Assembly: GCF_037076345.1 (NCBI RefSeq)
Contig: NZ_AP024702.1
Span: 4,092,001 to 4,156,000 of the forward strand
Direction: 5' to 3'
From: Haloferula helveola
Lineage (GTDB): Bacteria > Verrucomicrobiota > Verrucomicrobiia > Verrucomicrobiales > Akkermansiaceae
DNA: 64,000 bases
The notes under the pieces are model-generated. The model searched no databases. It saw only the letters and a list, made by a program, of their open reading frames with translations, and was not told the origin of the DNA. Each line of letters opens with the position of its first letter. The first letter of the stretch is position 1. The position numbers and the translations under genes were made by a program. Below, in pieces: positions 52,306-61,684 of the stretch.

Positions 52306-52974
52306 TTACGGCTTGGCGTCGAGGATCTGGTTCCAGTCGGCGAGTTGTGCCTTCTCCTTCTCGAAAAGGGCATCCGTGGGATCGAGAACCTCGATGTCCT
52401 TGATCTTGTCACCGATGGCGATCGAGTTGACGACGTCCTGTCCCTTGGTGACTTCGCCGAAGACCGAGTGGCGGTTGTCGAGGTGCGGCGTCGGAACGTG
52501 CGTGATGAAGAACTGCGACCCGTTCGTACCGGGCCCGGCGTTGGCCATCGACAGGATGCCGGGCTTGCTGTGGCGGAGGGACGGCTCGAACTCGTCCTTG
52601 AACTTGTAGCCCGGGCCACCGGTGCCGTTGCCGGCGGGATCTCCACCCTGGATCATGAAGTTCGCGATGACCCGGTGGAAGGTAAGGCCGTCGTAGTAGT
52701 CGCGCTTCGCGAGGTTGAGGAAGTTGGCGCAGGTGAGCGGTGTCTTGGTGGCGAACAGTGTCGCTTCGATGTCGCCCTTCGAGGTGACGATCTTGATCCG
52801 GACGTCCTTCAGTTCTTTCGGCTCGGCTTCAGCCTCGGCGGGAGCCTCTGCCCCGGCATCGGCAGTGGCGGCTGTGGGTTCGGCCGCGGCGGGTTCGGTG
52901 CCGGTCTGCTCCTTGGGTGAGCAGGAAAGAACAACTCCGGTCAGCAGGGCTGGAATGAATAGGTAGTGTTTCAT
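52306..52974 (-). CDS. Peptidyl-prolyl cis-trans isomerase, cyclophilin type, lipoprotein
   Basis: 222 residues from ATG 52974. Lipobox VVLSC (about 14-18) and an Ala/Glu/Pro-rich linker (about 25-55). The cyclophilin domain follows with [15 protein letters not shown] (catalytic Arg), GSQFFITH and HSVFGEV. Accelerates proline isomerisation in periplasmic folding. It is last in the moxR-bat operon, 23 bases after batDE. The longer upstream frame is spurious. Confidence 0.92.
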   Translation of the reverse strand: MKHYLFIPALLTGVVLSCSPKEQTGTEPAAAEPTAATADAGAEAPAEAEAEPKELKDVRIKIVTSKGDIEATLFATKTPLTCANFLNLAKRDYYDGLTFHRVIANFMIQGGDPAGNGTGGPGYKFKDEFEPSLRHSKPGILSMANAGPGTNGSQFFITHVPTPHLDNRHSVFGEVTKGQDVVNSIAIGDKIKDIEVLDPTDALFEKEKAQLADWNQILDAKP

Positions 52975-52997
52975 GGTTGGTAAGAGAGGGAAGCCCG

Positions 52998-55469
52998 TCA
53001 GGCGCTCTTGTCGTCCTCGGTCGGTGCCGGGATTGCCGGCGGGACCGGATCGCCTTCGGGAATCAGTTTTCCGATCCGGCTCGTTTGGAGCCAGCCGCGG
53101 GTGTCGTTGGTGAAAGCGATGTAGCTCCATTCGCCGCGTTCGCTGACGACGCGGCACAGCGATCCGGCCGGTGCCTCGATCACGAGCGGAGCGTTGCGGG
53201 CGGCGTCGGTGCGGACCGACGCTCGGTCGGCCGTGATCACGGCCTGCTCGGCGAGGGGAGCGAAGCGGGCGTCGTCGGGGTAGTAGTACCACCCGCAAAT
53301 CCCTGCACCCGTCAGCAAAGGAGAGGTGACCATGGCGGCGATCGCGACGATCCGGAGTCGCGAGCCGTAGCGGGTGGCCGGAAACACGAGCAAGCCGAGT
53401 CCGAGCATCCACGCGCCCGCCCAGACGAAGTTCTTCCAGGCGACCAGAGGCAGCTTCGCCAGCGTGTATTGGTAGTCAGGTCGCTTGATGGCGATGGAGC
53501 CGAACTTGCGCTCGAAGAAGCGGAGGTTCTGGCGCGCTTCCGCGTGCGTTTCATCGCGGCTCAGCGCGCGGCGCCAGTAGAGGGCCGCTTCACCGGGCAC
53601 TCCGAGGCGGTAGGTCGCGTTGCCGATGTTGTAGAGCGTGTCGGCGGGCAACCGGTCGTAGGGTCCGCTTTCGAGCCAGATGCGGGCGGCTTCTCCGTAG
53701 CTCCCTTGTTCGTAGGCGGCGAGGGCGTCGGGTTCGCCGTCGGCCGGTTCCGTGGCGGGCATGTCCTCGGCGCGGAGCGTCGGGCTCAGGCAGGCCAACA
53801 GCACCAGAACCGGCAGCGCCAGCTTGCGCAGCCCGCGCAGGACGCGCTGGCGTTCGGACCGGCTGACAGACTCACCTTCCACCTCTTCGGTGAAACAGGT
53901 TTGGTCGCGCTTGGCGAGGATATCCCGGGTGACGGGGTCCTCCCGGTCACCCAGCCATCGTTCCACAAAGTGGCCGGTGGCGCGGTAGAAACCCCGGGCA
54001 TCGGACGGTGCCCGGTCGAGTTTGCGGAGTTCGCGCATCCGTGCGACTTCATCGGGGTCCTTGTGGAATCGGGGGAACCAGTGGAGCTGCAGCATCCGGA
54101 AGAAAAGGATCACCGCGATCGCCGCAGGGATCAGTTGCCACCACTTGGCGATGAGACCGTCCGTGCCGGCCGGTAGCAGCTTCGCGCCGGTGTTCACCAG
54201 GCCAAGGATGTCGGTCATCTCTTCCACCGGCATCGGCAGCGCCATCGGAACGGCCCGGTGGCCGGGTGCCGGATTGGTCGACGGCAGCATCTTGAGCGGG
54301 ATCGAGTTGCTCAGGAGGCGGACGTATTCCTCGGTTTCAGGGTCGAAATAGACGAGGCGGAATGGCGGGATGGCATTTTGCGGGCGCAGCGGCCGCATGA
54401 ACTGCCGGAAAGATGCCGCGCCCTGGATCGCCCGCCGCTCTCCGAGCTGCACGCTGCTTGGCGGGTAAAGTTTCCAGCCCTCGGAGTCGATGGGCTGGGG
54501 CGGATCCATCGTGTCGAGATTGCCGGCTCCGCTGACGATGATGTTGACGTTTACCGGGTCGCCTTCGCGCACCTCGGTTTCGGAGGCGGTGACGGACAAC
54601 TCGAATTTGCCGACGGCGTCCTTGAAGCCTTCAGGGGCACCGCCGGGGAGATCGCGGGCGTTCAGGGTAAGCGGGGAAATCACCAGATTGGCGGGGGCGT
54701 AGAACGCGCTGCCGAAGTCGCGGACCGAAGTCTGCACCGTCATGAGGCGGAGCTTCGCAGGCCCGAGCCGCACTTCGCCGGAGCGGGTAGGGGACAACGT
54801 GCTGGGGTAGCTCACGGCGTAGTAGCTGGTGCCGAGTAGATTGGCACGGCCGAGCGACGGACGCGGCTCGAAGCGCCAGGCCGCAATGCCGTCACGCTCG
54901 AACTCCGGAATGCCCCAGTCCTCGACGCGTTGGTTCGCGGGAAGGTAGATCTTGAGTTCGGTCGGCAGGACCTCTTTGACGAAAGGCTGGTCGTCGATCG
55001 TGCGGAAAGCCGCAGCGTAGCGCATGTTGGTTCCACCGACATCGACAGTCGACCACTCGAGGTCCGTCTCGTGATAGATCCTCACCTTGACCGGCGCGCT
55101 GGAGGTCGTGGCACCATCGCTGTCGAGAACGGCCGGAGGGATCGTGTAGGTCCCCGGTTCGTAGCTGGTCACGGCATAGCTGAAAACGAACTCGCGGCGG
55201 CGGCCGAAGCTCATCCGCGGTTCCGCGCCGTAGCCGACGGGACGGATGCTGAGATTCGGAACCTCGGGAATGGTGAGGCGGGCCCGCGGATTCAGCGCGC
55301 CTTCCACCACATACTCGAGGATCGCCTGCTCACCCTTGACCAGGAACTGGGAAGACATTCGCACCTCAAGCTGGGCATGGGCGAGCGAACTGGCGGCTAG
55401 CAGCAGTGCAGTGGCCAGCCAACGTCGGGCGCGGGTGATCGGGGATCTCGGGAACATGCTCATCATCAC
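52998..55469 (-). CDS. BatD-BatE fusion protein
   Basis: 823 residues. Signal peptide (about 1-32), BatD-type beta domains (about 33-430), transmembrane helix (about 448-464), a linker, then a second hydrophobic segment and a TPR region (about 590-680: [48 protein letters not shown]), more helices and an SH3-like C-terminus (about 750-805). The second half looks like BatE. BatD/E belong to the Bat/aerotolerance operon of Bacteroidetes and spirochaetes; the cellular role remains unclear. Overlaps batBC by 4 bases. Confidence 0.85.
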   Translation of the reverse strand: MMMSMFPRSPITRARRWLATALLLAASSLAHAQLEVRMSSQFLVKGEQAILEYVVEGALNPRARLTIPEVPNLSIRPVGYGAEPRMSFGRRREFVFSYAVTSYEPGTYTIPPAVLDSDGATTSSAPVKVRIYHETDLEWSTVDVGGTNMRYAAAFRTIDDQPFVKEVLPTELKIYLPANQRVEDWGIPEFERDGIAAWRFEPRPSLGRANLLGTSYYAVSYPSTLSPTRSGEVRLGPAKLRLMTVQTSVRDFGSAFYAPANLVISPLTLNARDLPGGAPEGFKDAVGKFELSVTASETEVREGDPVNVNIIVSGAGNLDTMDPPQPIDSEGWKLYPPSSVQLGERRAIQGAASFRQFMRPLRPQNAIPPFRLVYFDPETEEYVRLLSNSIPLKMLPSTNPAPGHRAVPMALPMPVEEMTDILGLVNTGAKLLPAGTDGLIAKWWQLIPAAIAVILFFRMLQLHWFPRFHKDPDEVARMRELRKLDRAPSDARGFYRATGHFVERWLGDREDPVTRDILAKRDQTCFTEEVEGESVSRSERQRVLRGLRKLALPVLVLLACLSPTLRAEDMPATEPADGEPDALAAYEQGSYGEAARIWLESGPYDRLPADTLYNIGNATYRLGVPGEAALYWRRALSRDETHAEARQNLRFFERKFGSIAIKRPDYQYTLAKLPLVAWKNFVWAGAWMLGLGLLVFPATRYGSRLRIVAIAAMVTSPLLTGAGICGWYYYPDDARFAPLAEQAVITADRASVRTDAARNAPLVIEAPAGSLCRVVSERGEWSYIAFTNDTRGWLQTSRIGKLIPEGDPVPPAIPAPTEDDKSA

Positions 55470-57535
55470 CAGTCTTTTTCGGGTCTGCGGTACTCGATGC
55501 GCCCCGGCGAGAGCGCGCCTTTCTGGAGGTCGGCATTCTCACGGAGAACGCGGCGGGCAGCTTCTTCGGGACTCTCGCCCGGCTTGGCTCCGGTCTCGGC
55601 GTCCTCCTCGTCGTTGCCATCTCCTTGATCGTCCTGTTCGTCGCCGCCCTCGCCTTCGTTTTCCTGTTCCTCCCCGCCATCACCACCGGGCTCTTTCTCC
55701 CCCTCATCCTCTCCTTGCTCGCCCTCGCCCTGGCCATTGTCCTGTGGTTCTTCTCCTTCGCCCTCCTGAGGTTGCCCCTCACTGGGGTCACCTTCGCCGG
55801 GCGTCGGGATTGCCTGGATCTGCTGCGCGTTTTCCTCGGTCTGATCCAGGATCTCCCGCAGCTTCCTGAGGTAGGTCATGGTCAGCTCACGGTTGTGGGT
55901 GGAGTCCTCCAGCCCGCTGGCGGCGTCGTAGTGCTTCACCGCATCGAACCAGTCGCTGAGCAGTTCGTTGAATAGTTCCGAGCCACGGCTGACGGCGCCT
56001 TCCTCGGTTTCCTCCTGCATCCACTCCGCGAGGCGCTCCTTTGCCATCTTCTCGAACTCCCCAAGCTCGATTTCGTCGATGTCCTCATCGGCGGGCATGT
56101 CGAGCAAGGCGTCCGACAGGCGGTCAAAGGCGGCGTTCTCATCTTCCTCGTCCTCCGACTCCTCCGGCTTCCGCGTTTCCGGGTATGCCGGACCACCCGA
56201 AAGGCGAGCCCAGCCGACTTCGAACAGGGTATTCCCCATGCCGTGGTGGGCGGCACGGACGACTTCCCGGTCCTTCGAGCGGAGGGCATCGCTGAAGGCC
56301 TGGCGGGCCGTCGCCCAGTCGCCCTTCTTGTAAGCGGCGGTGCCTTGGGCGAGACGGAACCGGAAGCCGTCTTCGGTGTCCTTGTGCTTCTCGGCGAGGG
56401 CTCCGAAGGCTTCGGCCGCATCCTCGAAACGCTCTTCCTTCAGGGCACGCTTGGCGTCGGAGTAGGACTGGGCATGGGCCGAGTCGGGGAGAAAGACCAG
56501 CAGTGCGATCGCCGCGGTGGCGGCTACGGGTGCCGGAGATCCGGCGGCCCTCCAGCGGGTGGCGGCGACGACGGAAGCGATGAGAAACAGGATCCCGGGA
56601 AGCAGGAACCACTGGTAGTAATCGACCACCACCGTCCGTTCGCGTCCTTCGAGTTGGACGCGATCCAGATCGGCGACGGCGGTTTCCACCATGGCCGGAA
56701 TATCGGCCCCGGAGGCCGCGATGGCAAATCGTCCTCCGGTCACTGCCGCGACCCGTTCCAGTGGCAAAGGCTCCAGACGGCTGATGACCTCCCGGCCATT
56801 GCGGTCGCGGTAGCGCCCGTCAGGCATCTCGGGATTTGGAACGAAATCGCCCTGGGTGGTTCCGAAGCCGATCGTGATCACTTCGATGCCCGCCGCCTTC
56901 GCGTCTTCCGCGACCTCGGCGATGTGACCTTCGTGCTCTTCGCCGTCGGTCATGAGAATCAGCGCGTTCTGGCGGGTGCCGGTCGCCTTCAGGGTCTCGA
57001 CGGAGAGTTCCAGGCCTTCGACAAGGTTCGAGCCACCCGTCGGGATCCAGTCGATTTCCAACTCGCTGATGGTTTCCCGGACTGCGGCGTGATCGACCGT
57101 CAGGGGTGCGAAAAGATACGCGGATCCCGCGAAGCCCACCACTCCGATCCGATCGTTCGGAAGCGCTTCAAGCAGCTCGTAGCAGGTCGCCTTGGCCTGT
57201 GCGAGGCGGTCGGGTTTGACGTCGGCCACCTTCATGCTGCGCGAAAGGTCGAGCGCGATCAGAATATTGCGGCCGAGCAGGGTCTCCGTCTCGGTGCCGC
57301 GATTGCTCTGCGGTCGGGCGAGCGCGATGATCATCAGCGCGCTGGCAACGATCAGGCAGCCGAAAGCGATCCAGCGCGGCACCGGGCTCGAGCGACGGAG
57401 GAGTCGCTGGCGCAGGCGTCCGGCCATGAAGGCAGCCCAGCGTTTCGAGCGGGAGCGCGCGACGACGACCGCCACCGTGGTCAGCACGGGCAGCAGAAGC
57501 AGCAGGGCAAGCCAGCGGGGTTCGGCGAAACTCAT
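55466..57535 (-). CDS. BatB-BatC fusion: VWA plus TPR protein
   Basis: 689 residues. Two N-terminal transmembrane helices (about 7-25 and 54-74), a von Willebrand A domain with MIDAS ALDLSRSMKVAD (about 92-103), SRSMK/TGGSN/ILMTDGEEHEG, then a helix (about 312-332) and a C-terminal TPR region (FEDAAEAFGALAEKHKDT, GDWATARQAFSDAL). A long acidic Glu/Gly/Gln-rich linker (about 575-660) precedes the end. This joins BatB and BatC of other phyla. Membrane-bound. Its start overlaps batA's stop. Confidence 0.88.
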   Translation of the reverse strand: MSFAEPRWLALLLLLPVLTTVAVVVARSRSKRWAAFMAGRLRQRLLRRSSPVPRWIAFGCLIVASALMIIALARPQSNRGTETETLLGRNILIALDLSRSMKVADVKPDRLAQAKATCYELLEALPNDRIGVVGFAGSAYLFAPLTVDHAAVRETISELEIDWIPTGGSNLVEGLELSVETLKATGTRQNALILMTDGEEHEGHIAEVAEDAKAAGIEVITIGFGTTQGDFVPNPEMPDGRYRDRNGREVISRLEPLPLERVAAVTGGRFAIAASGADIPAMVETAVADLDRVQLEGRERTVVVDYYQWFLLPGILFLIASVVAATRWRAAGSPAPVAATAAIALLVFLPDSAHAQSYSDAKRALKEERFEDAAEAFGALAEKHKDTEDGFRFRLAQGTAAYKKGDWATARQAFSDALRSKDREVVRAAHHGMGNTLFEVGWARLSGGPAYPETRKPEESEDEEDENAAFDRLSDALLDMPADEDIDEIELGEFEKMAKERLAEWMQEETEEGAVSRGSELFNELLSDWFDAVKHYDAASGLEDSTHNRELTMTYLRKLREILDQTEENAQQIQAIPTPGEGDPSEGQPQEGEGEEPQDNGQGEGEQGEDEGEKEPGGDGGEEQENEGEGGDEQDDQGDGNDEEDAETGAKPGESPEEAARRVLRENADLQKGALSPGRIEYRRPEKDW

Positions 57536-58533
57536 GGCGCGGGTGGCGGGTTGAAGGCGAGAATCGAAGCTCCGGCGAGCGCCAGCAGCACGGCGGCACC
57601 GCAGAACCAGAGGTAGAGCTCGGTGTCATCGATCACGGTGTGGCCTTCGCTCTCCGACTTCTCGAGACGGTCGATGGTTTTGAAGGTGTCATCGAGTTCG
57701 GCAACGTTCTGCGCCCAGTAGTGCTCGGCACCGGTCAGCCCCGCGATCTTGCGTAGCGTGGGAAGGTCGAACTCCTGGCGCGGGAAGCGCTGGATGCCTC
57801 GCGACACCCGGCCTTCCATCGTCCCGATGGCGACGGTGTAGATCTTGATGCCGAGCCGCTTCGAGAGCTCGGCGGCTTCGATCGGCGACAGCTTGCCGGA
57901 ATTCGAGGCGCCGTCGGTGATGAGCACGATGATCCGGCTCTTCGAGTCGCGGGCGTTGAGCTTGTCGGCCGATGCCGCGATGGCCGAGCCGATGGCGGTT
58001 CCCTGCTCCTTGAGAATCTCGAGCCGGACGTCCGACAGCTTGTTCAGCAGCCACTCGTGGTCGAGAGTGATCGGTCCGGAGATGTACGGCTGGCCGGAGT
58101 AGATCACCAGACCGATGCGGTCGTCCGGGCGCCCTTCGATGAAGTCGCGGACCACCGACTTGGCGGCATCGATACGCCGCAGCGGGCGTTGGTCGGGCGT
58201 CCGGAAATCGTCGATGCTCATCGACAGCGAGACGTCGAGCGCGACCACGATGTCGATCCCGCTCGCGGTCTTCGCCTGGTATTCGTTGCGCCAGACCGGC
58301 CGGGCCATTCCGAGGATTGCAGGGATCAGCGAAATGATAAGCAGCGGCAGGCCGATCGAGAAAGCGGTGCGGCGAACGGTCGCGCCGAGGCTGACGAGGA
58401 TCGACAGCGAGGAAAAGCTGACCGCGGCCTCGGCGCCGCGTCCCCGGCGCAGAAGGAGAAGCAGCACCAGCGGCACGAAGAGCAACAGCCACTGCGGCTG
58501 GGCGAAACGGAAATGTTCGATGAACTCCCTCAT
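57532..58533 (-). CDS. BatA-like VWA membrane protein
   Basis: 333 residues. N-terminal transmembrane helices (about 14-28 and 54-77), MIDAS VVALDVSLSMSIDD (about 93-106), VLITDGASNSG and a TGAEHYWAQN segment, and a C-terminal helix (about 305-328). Typical BatA length. The VWA domain likely binds a divalent cation and a protein partner. Overlaps neighbours at both ends by 4 bases. Confidence 0.9.
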   Translation of the reverse strand: MREFIEHFRFAQPQWLLLFVPLVLLLLLRRGRGAEAAVSFSSLSILVSLGATVRRTAFSIGLPLLIISLIPAILGMARPVWRNEYQAKTASGIDIVVALDVSLSMSIDDFRTPDQRPLRRIDAAKSVVRDFIEGRPDDRIGLVIYSGQPYISGPITLDHEWLLNKLSDVRLEILKEQGTAIGSAIAASADKLNARDSKSRIIVLITDGASNSGKLSPIEAAELSKRLGIKIYTVAIGTMEGRVSRGIQRFPRQEFDLPTLRKIAGLTGAEHYWAQNVAELDDTFKTIDRLEKSESEGHTVIDDTELYLWFCGAAVLLALAGASILAFNPPPAP

Positions 58534-59039
58534 GCCGGCGCCTGCTGGTGGATCTGCCGGAGAACCGACAGCGGTTGATCGGTTGCCACCTCGCCGGGTG
58601 AAGTACGAGGTTGATCGTATTTCATCTGTGCGAGACGGCAGAGAAGTGTGGAAACCTGCTCGCGGGTGATCTCGGGGAGATCGTCGAGCGCCTCGTGGCG
58701 GGCGAGGAACTCCTCATGGGTTTCATACAGCGACGGGTCGCGGAAAATCTTGGCGAGGTAGAGGCGGAGGGCTCCGGAAATCCGCGTTGCTGCCTCGTGC
58801 AGGGGCAGCTCGGCCGACGACTGGATCTGCTCTTGTGCCAGACGGTAGGCGGCCTCGCGGTCGACCGGGATCTGCATGCCGGCGGTCGCCGGTTTCCTGC
58901 GGATCAGGAACACGACCGCAACCGTCACCAGCACCGCGCCGACCGCGATCAGCAGCCAGCCCCACCATGGCAGTCCCGGATGGGACACCAGCGTGTCGGC
59001 GGGAACCACGTCCCGAAGTTGGAGCGGATCGTCTTCCAT
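58530..59039 (-). CDS. DUF4381-like membrane protein
   Basis: 169 residues. An N-terminal short domain with LRDVVPADTLVSHPGLPWWGW leads into one transmembrane helix (about 28-48) then a helical cytosolic domain with a Arg/Ala/Leu-rich four-helix look (ATRISGALRLYLAKIF, EEFLARHEAL). This is the DUF4381 pattern, regularly found between DUF58 and batA genes. No catalytic motif. It shares one base with the DUF58 stop. Confidence 0.85.
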   Translation of the reverse strand: MEDDPLQLRDVVPADTLVSHPGLPWWGWLLIAVGAVLVTVAVVFLIRRKPATAGMQIPVDREAAYRLAQEQIQSSAELPLHEAATRISGALRLYLAKIFRDPSLYETHEEFLARHEALDDLPEITREQVSTLLCRLAQMKYDQPRTSPGEVATDQPLSVLRQIHQQAPA

Positions 59040-59938
59040 CAGCGGACGCGTTTGCGGGCTCGTTGCTTGAGCATGCGGTGAAGATCGCGGAGGCGGTCGC
59101 GGTCGGTCGAAAGTCGGGCGAGGTCGATGCCGTGCTTGCGGCAGATGCGGGCGAGGCCCTCATGCTGCCTCCGCATCAGCTTCTCGTAGCCCATGCGGAG
59201 GTTGGCGTTGTTGGTGTTCACCGAGACCTCCCAGCCGGTCTCCGGATCGGTGAGGACCACGCGTCCGGCCTGGGGGAGCTTTTCCTCGAGCGGGTCGGTC
59301 ACCTCCAGCGCGAGTGTCTCGTGCTTGCGGGCAAGCTTCCCGAGCGGCTTCTCGAGCGGATCGTCGAAGAAGTCGGAAATCATGAACACCACCGCGCGGC
59401 GTGACAGCGTTTGCACGAGGAAATCGCAGGCTCCCTTGATCGAGGTGCCGGGAGCGGTGGGGCGCGCGATCAGGATTTCGCGAACCATCCGCAGCAGGTG
59501 ACGGGAGCCCTTGGCAGGCGGCACGAACACGATCGGCTCGTTGGCGAAGACCAGCAGGCCGACCTTGTCGCCATTGCCGATCGCGCTGAAGCCGAGGATC
59601 GCCGCCGCTTCCGCCGCTGCCTCGCGTTTGCTGAAGTGCACGCTGCCGAAATCGGCCGAGCCCGACACATCGACCGCGAGGATGACCGAAAGTTCCCGCT
59701 CCTCGCGGAACTTGCGGATGAACGGCGTGTTCATCCGGGCGGTCACGTTCCAGTCGATGAAACGGATTTCGTCGCCGTGCTGGTACTCGCGGAAGTCGTC
59801 GAAATCGAGACCCTGTCCGCGGAACGAGGACTGGTACTCGCCGGCGAACGACTCGCGAACGAGTCGGCGCGCCTTCAACTCGAGCTTGCGGACCCGGTTG
59901 AGGATTTCCTCGATCTCTTCTTCGGACGGCTGGTTCAT
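59039..59938 (-). CDS. DUF58 protein
   Basis: 299 residues, soluble. The diagnostic DUF58 block is GQGLDFDDFREYQHGDEIRFIDWNVTARMNTPFIRKFREERE (about 42-83), followed by a VWA-like domain (LAVDVSGSADFG). Always found with MoxR ATPases. It probably helps assemble or regulate membrane VWA proteins (inference from context). Starts 60 bases after moxR, with a decamer repeat in the gap. Confidence 0.93.
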   Translation of the reverse strand: MNQPSEEEIEEILNRVRKLELKARRLVRESFAGEYQSSFRGQGLDFDDFREYQHGDEIRFIDWNVTARMNTPFIRKFREERELSVILAVDVSGSADFGSVHFSKREAAAEAAAILGFSAIGNGDKVGLLVFANEPIVFVPPAKGSRHLLRMVREILIARPTAPGTSIKGACDFLVQTLSRRAVVFMISDFFDDPLEKPLGKLARKHETLALEVTDPLEEKLPQAGRVVLTDPETGWEVSVNTNNANLRMGYEKLMRRQHEGLARICRKHGIDLARLSTDRDRLRDLHRMLKQRARKRVR

Positions 59939-59947
59939 TCAGAAACC

Positions 59948-59973
59948 GCGAATGGACGCGAATGGACGCGAAT
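59948..59973. repeat. Decamer tandem repeat GCGAATGGAC
   Basis: Two full copies (59948-59957, 59958-59967) and a partial third (GCGAAT) between DUF58 and moxR. Read on the other strand it is ATTCGCGTCCATTCGCGTCC, a type of short intergenic repeat. No function known. Confidence 0.75.
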
Positions 59974-59998
59974 CTCTTTTTTGGATCCCGGTGTTTTC

Positions 59999-60997
59999 TC
60001 AGGGCACCGGCACCTTGCTCAGGATACGGTCGAGGATTTGGTCGGTGGTGATGTCCTCGGCCTCGGCCTCGTAGCTGAGGAGGATCCGGTGACGCAGGAC
60101 GTCGTGGGCCATGTCCTTGACGTCCTGTGGCGTGACGAACGCCCGGCCGTTGATGAACGCGTGGGCGCGGGCGGTAAGCGCGAGGTTGATCGTGCCCCGC
60201 GGCGAAGCCCCGGCGCGGATGAGATGCTTCAGGCCGCCGTCAACCTTGGCCGGCTGGCGGGTGGCCCGGATCAGGTCGACTACGTACTCGCGCACGGCGG
60301 GATCGATGTAGATCTGGTTGACCAGGTCGCGGGCCTCCTTGACCTGCTGCGGGCTGGCGACGGTGGTCGTCTCGTAGACGGGGGCCGAGGTCGCCATGCG
60401 GTCGAGGACGGTAAGCTCCTCGTCCTTGGTCGGGTAGCCGACGCTGACCTTGAGCAGGAAGCGGTCGAGCTGCGCCTCTGGCAGTTGGTAAGTGCCCTCC
60501 TGATCGATCGGGTTCTGCGTGGCGAGCACGAGGAACGGCTCGGGCAGCTTGTGGGTGCGGTCGCCGAGGGTGACCTGCCGTTCCTGCATCGCCTCAAGCA
60601 GCGCGGACTGGACCTTGGCCGGCGCACGGTTGATTTCGTCAGCGAGGATCAGGTTGTTGAAAATCGGTCCGAGCTTCGGCGCGAAAGTCGCTTCCTGCGG
60701 GTTGTAAACCATGGTGCCGACGAGGTCGGCCGGGAGCAGGTCGGGCGTGAACTGGAAACGGGCGAAGGATGCGTCGAGCGAGCCCGAGAGGGCCTTGACG
60801 GCGAGGGTCTTGGCAAGGCCGGGGACACCTTCGAGGAGGATGTGGCCGTTGCAGAGGAGGCCGACGATCAGACGGTCCACGAGGTCCTGTTGACCGACCA
60901 GCACTTGGCCCATCTCTTGTTTGACTGCGTGGATCCACGCACTCGATGCGGCGATGCGGTCCTGGAGTTCTTCGGTTGTCATGCTTGTTTCGGGCAC
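59999..60997 (-). CDS. MoxR-family AAA+ ATPase
   Basis: 332 residues. Walker A GVPGLAKT (about 58-65), Walker B LILADEINRAP (about 116-126), sensor 1 LATQNPID and the Arg-finger region. MoxR ATPases act as chaperones with VWA and DUF58 partners, in keeping with the operon that follows. First gene of the moxR-DUF58-DUF4381-batA-batBC-batDE set. Confidence 0.95.
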   Translation of the reverse strand: MPETSMTTEELQDRIAASSAWIHAVKQEMGQVLVGQQDLVDRLIVGLLCNGHILLEGVPGLAKTLAVKALSGSLDASFARFQFTPDLLPADLVGTMVYNPQEATFAPKLGPIFNNLILADEINRAPAKVQSALLEAMQERQVTLGDRTHKLPEPFLVLATQNPIDQEGTYQLPEAQLDRFLLKVSVGYPTKDEELTVLDRMATSAPVYETTTVASPQQVKEARDLVNQIYIDPAVREYVVDLIRATRQPAKVDGGLKHLIRAGASPRGTINLALTARAHAFINGRAFVTPQDVKDMAHDVLRHRILLSYEAEAEDITTDQILDRILSKVPVP

Positions 60998-61094
60998 AGC
61001 TTGTCAGGGTGAGGGATTGGGGCGAGCAGGAAAGCGGTTTCCCGCCCGCAAGATGGTAGCGGACCCGCGCGGCGGGGCTGTCTGGGAAAGCCGG

Positions 61095-61604
61095 TCAGCG
61101 CGACTTGATCCACTTGGCGACCGCAGCATCGTCGTCGCCCGCCGCCCACACGTGACGGAGGAAATCCGCGGGGTGGATGTCGCCGTTTTCCCGGAGGAAT
61201 TTCCGGTCGCCCCCGCAGCCGTACATCAGGTCGGGATCGAGCTCGCCGAGCAACTTGCCGCGTGCCTTGGCGAGGATCCGGGGGAGGTAGGGAATCCCGT
61301 CGAGGGTGTCGCCGAAAGTCGGGATGTTGTCCCGGGTGATGGTCGGCTGGGCGATCTCACCCTTGAGCACCACATTGAAATAGTCGCGTCGGACCGCTGC
61401 CACCAGCAGGGCGTCGGTGGGCGAAGGCGCCCCTTCATCGCACCAGTCCTCGACAAAATCGAAGAACTCGCGGCTGCGGTAGCCGATCGCACGGAGCAAC
61501 TCGATGTCCTCGTCGTCGTAGTAGCTTGTGTAGGTCTTGTCACCGTTGCGGTAGCGTTTCACGCAGCGGTCGAACAGGTGCAGGAAGTGGTCGTTCCAGG
61601 TCAT
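61095..61604 (-). CDS. DUF5069 protein
   Basis: 169 residues from ATG 61604; the longer frame reaching 62006 would overlap the radical SAM gene. Soluble, acidic. The C-terminal half (LPRILAKARGKLLGELDPDLMYGCGGDRKFLRE...FLRHVWAAGDDDAAVAKWI) matches the DUF5069 pattern, including Leu-Ala-x-x-x-x-Lys-Ala-Arg and the YGCG-DR-FL element. No catalytic residues identified. Position near the KamA-like gene does not suggest a link. Confidence 0.75.
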   Translation of the reverse strand: MTWNDHFLHLFDRCVKRYRNGDKTYTSYYDDEDIELLRAIGYRSREFFDFVEDWCDEGAPSPTDALLVAAVRRDYFNVVLKGEIAQPTITRDNIPTFGDTLDGIPYLPRILAKARGKLLGELDPDLMYGCGGDRKFLRENGDIHPADFLRHVWAAGDDDAAVAKWIKSR

Positions 61605-61684
61605 GGTGGTTGGGTGAATGACAGATGCTCGGATCCCGGTGCCGAACGGACAAGCCCTGTGCGCGACCGCCGCACCGCGACGAG

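Noticed and set aside
59411-61012. A 533-codon plus-strand frame antisense to DUF58 and moxR
   Set aside because: It is the reverse shadow of two well-supported genes. The same applies to 56243-57616, 13342-14850 and 22500-23594.
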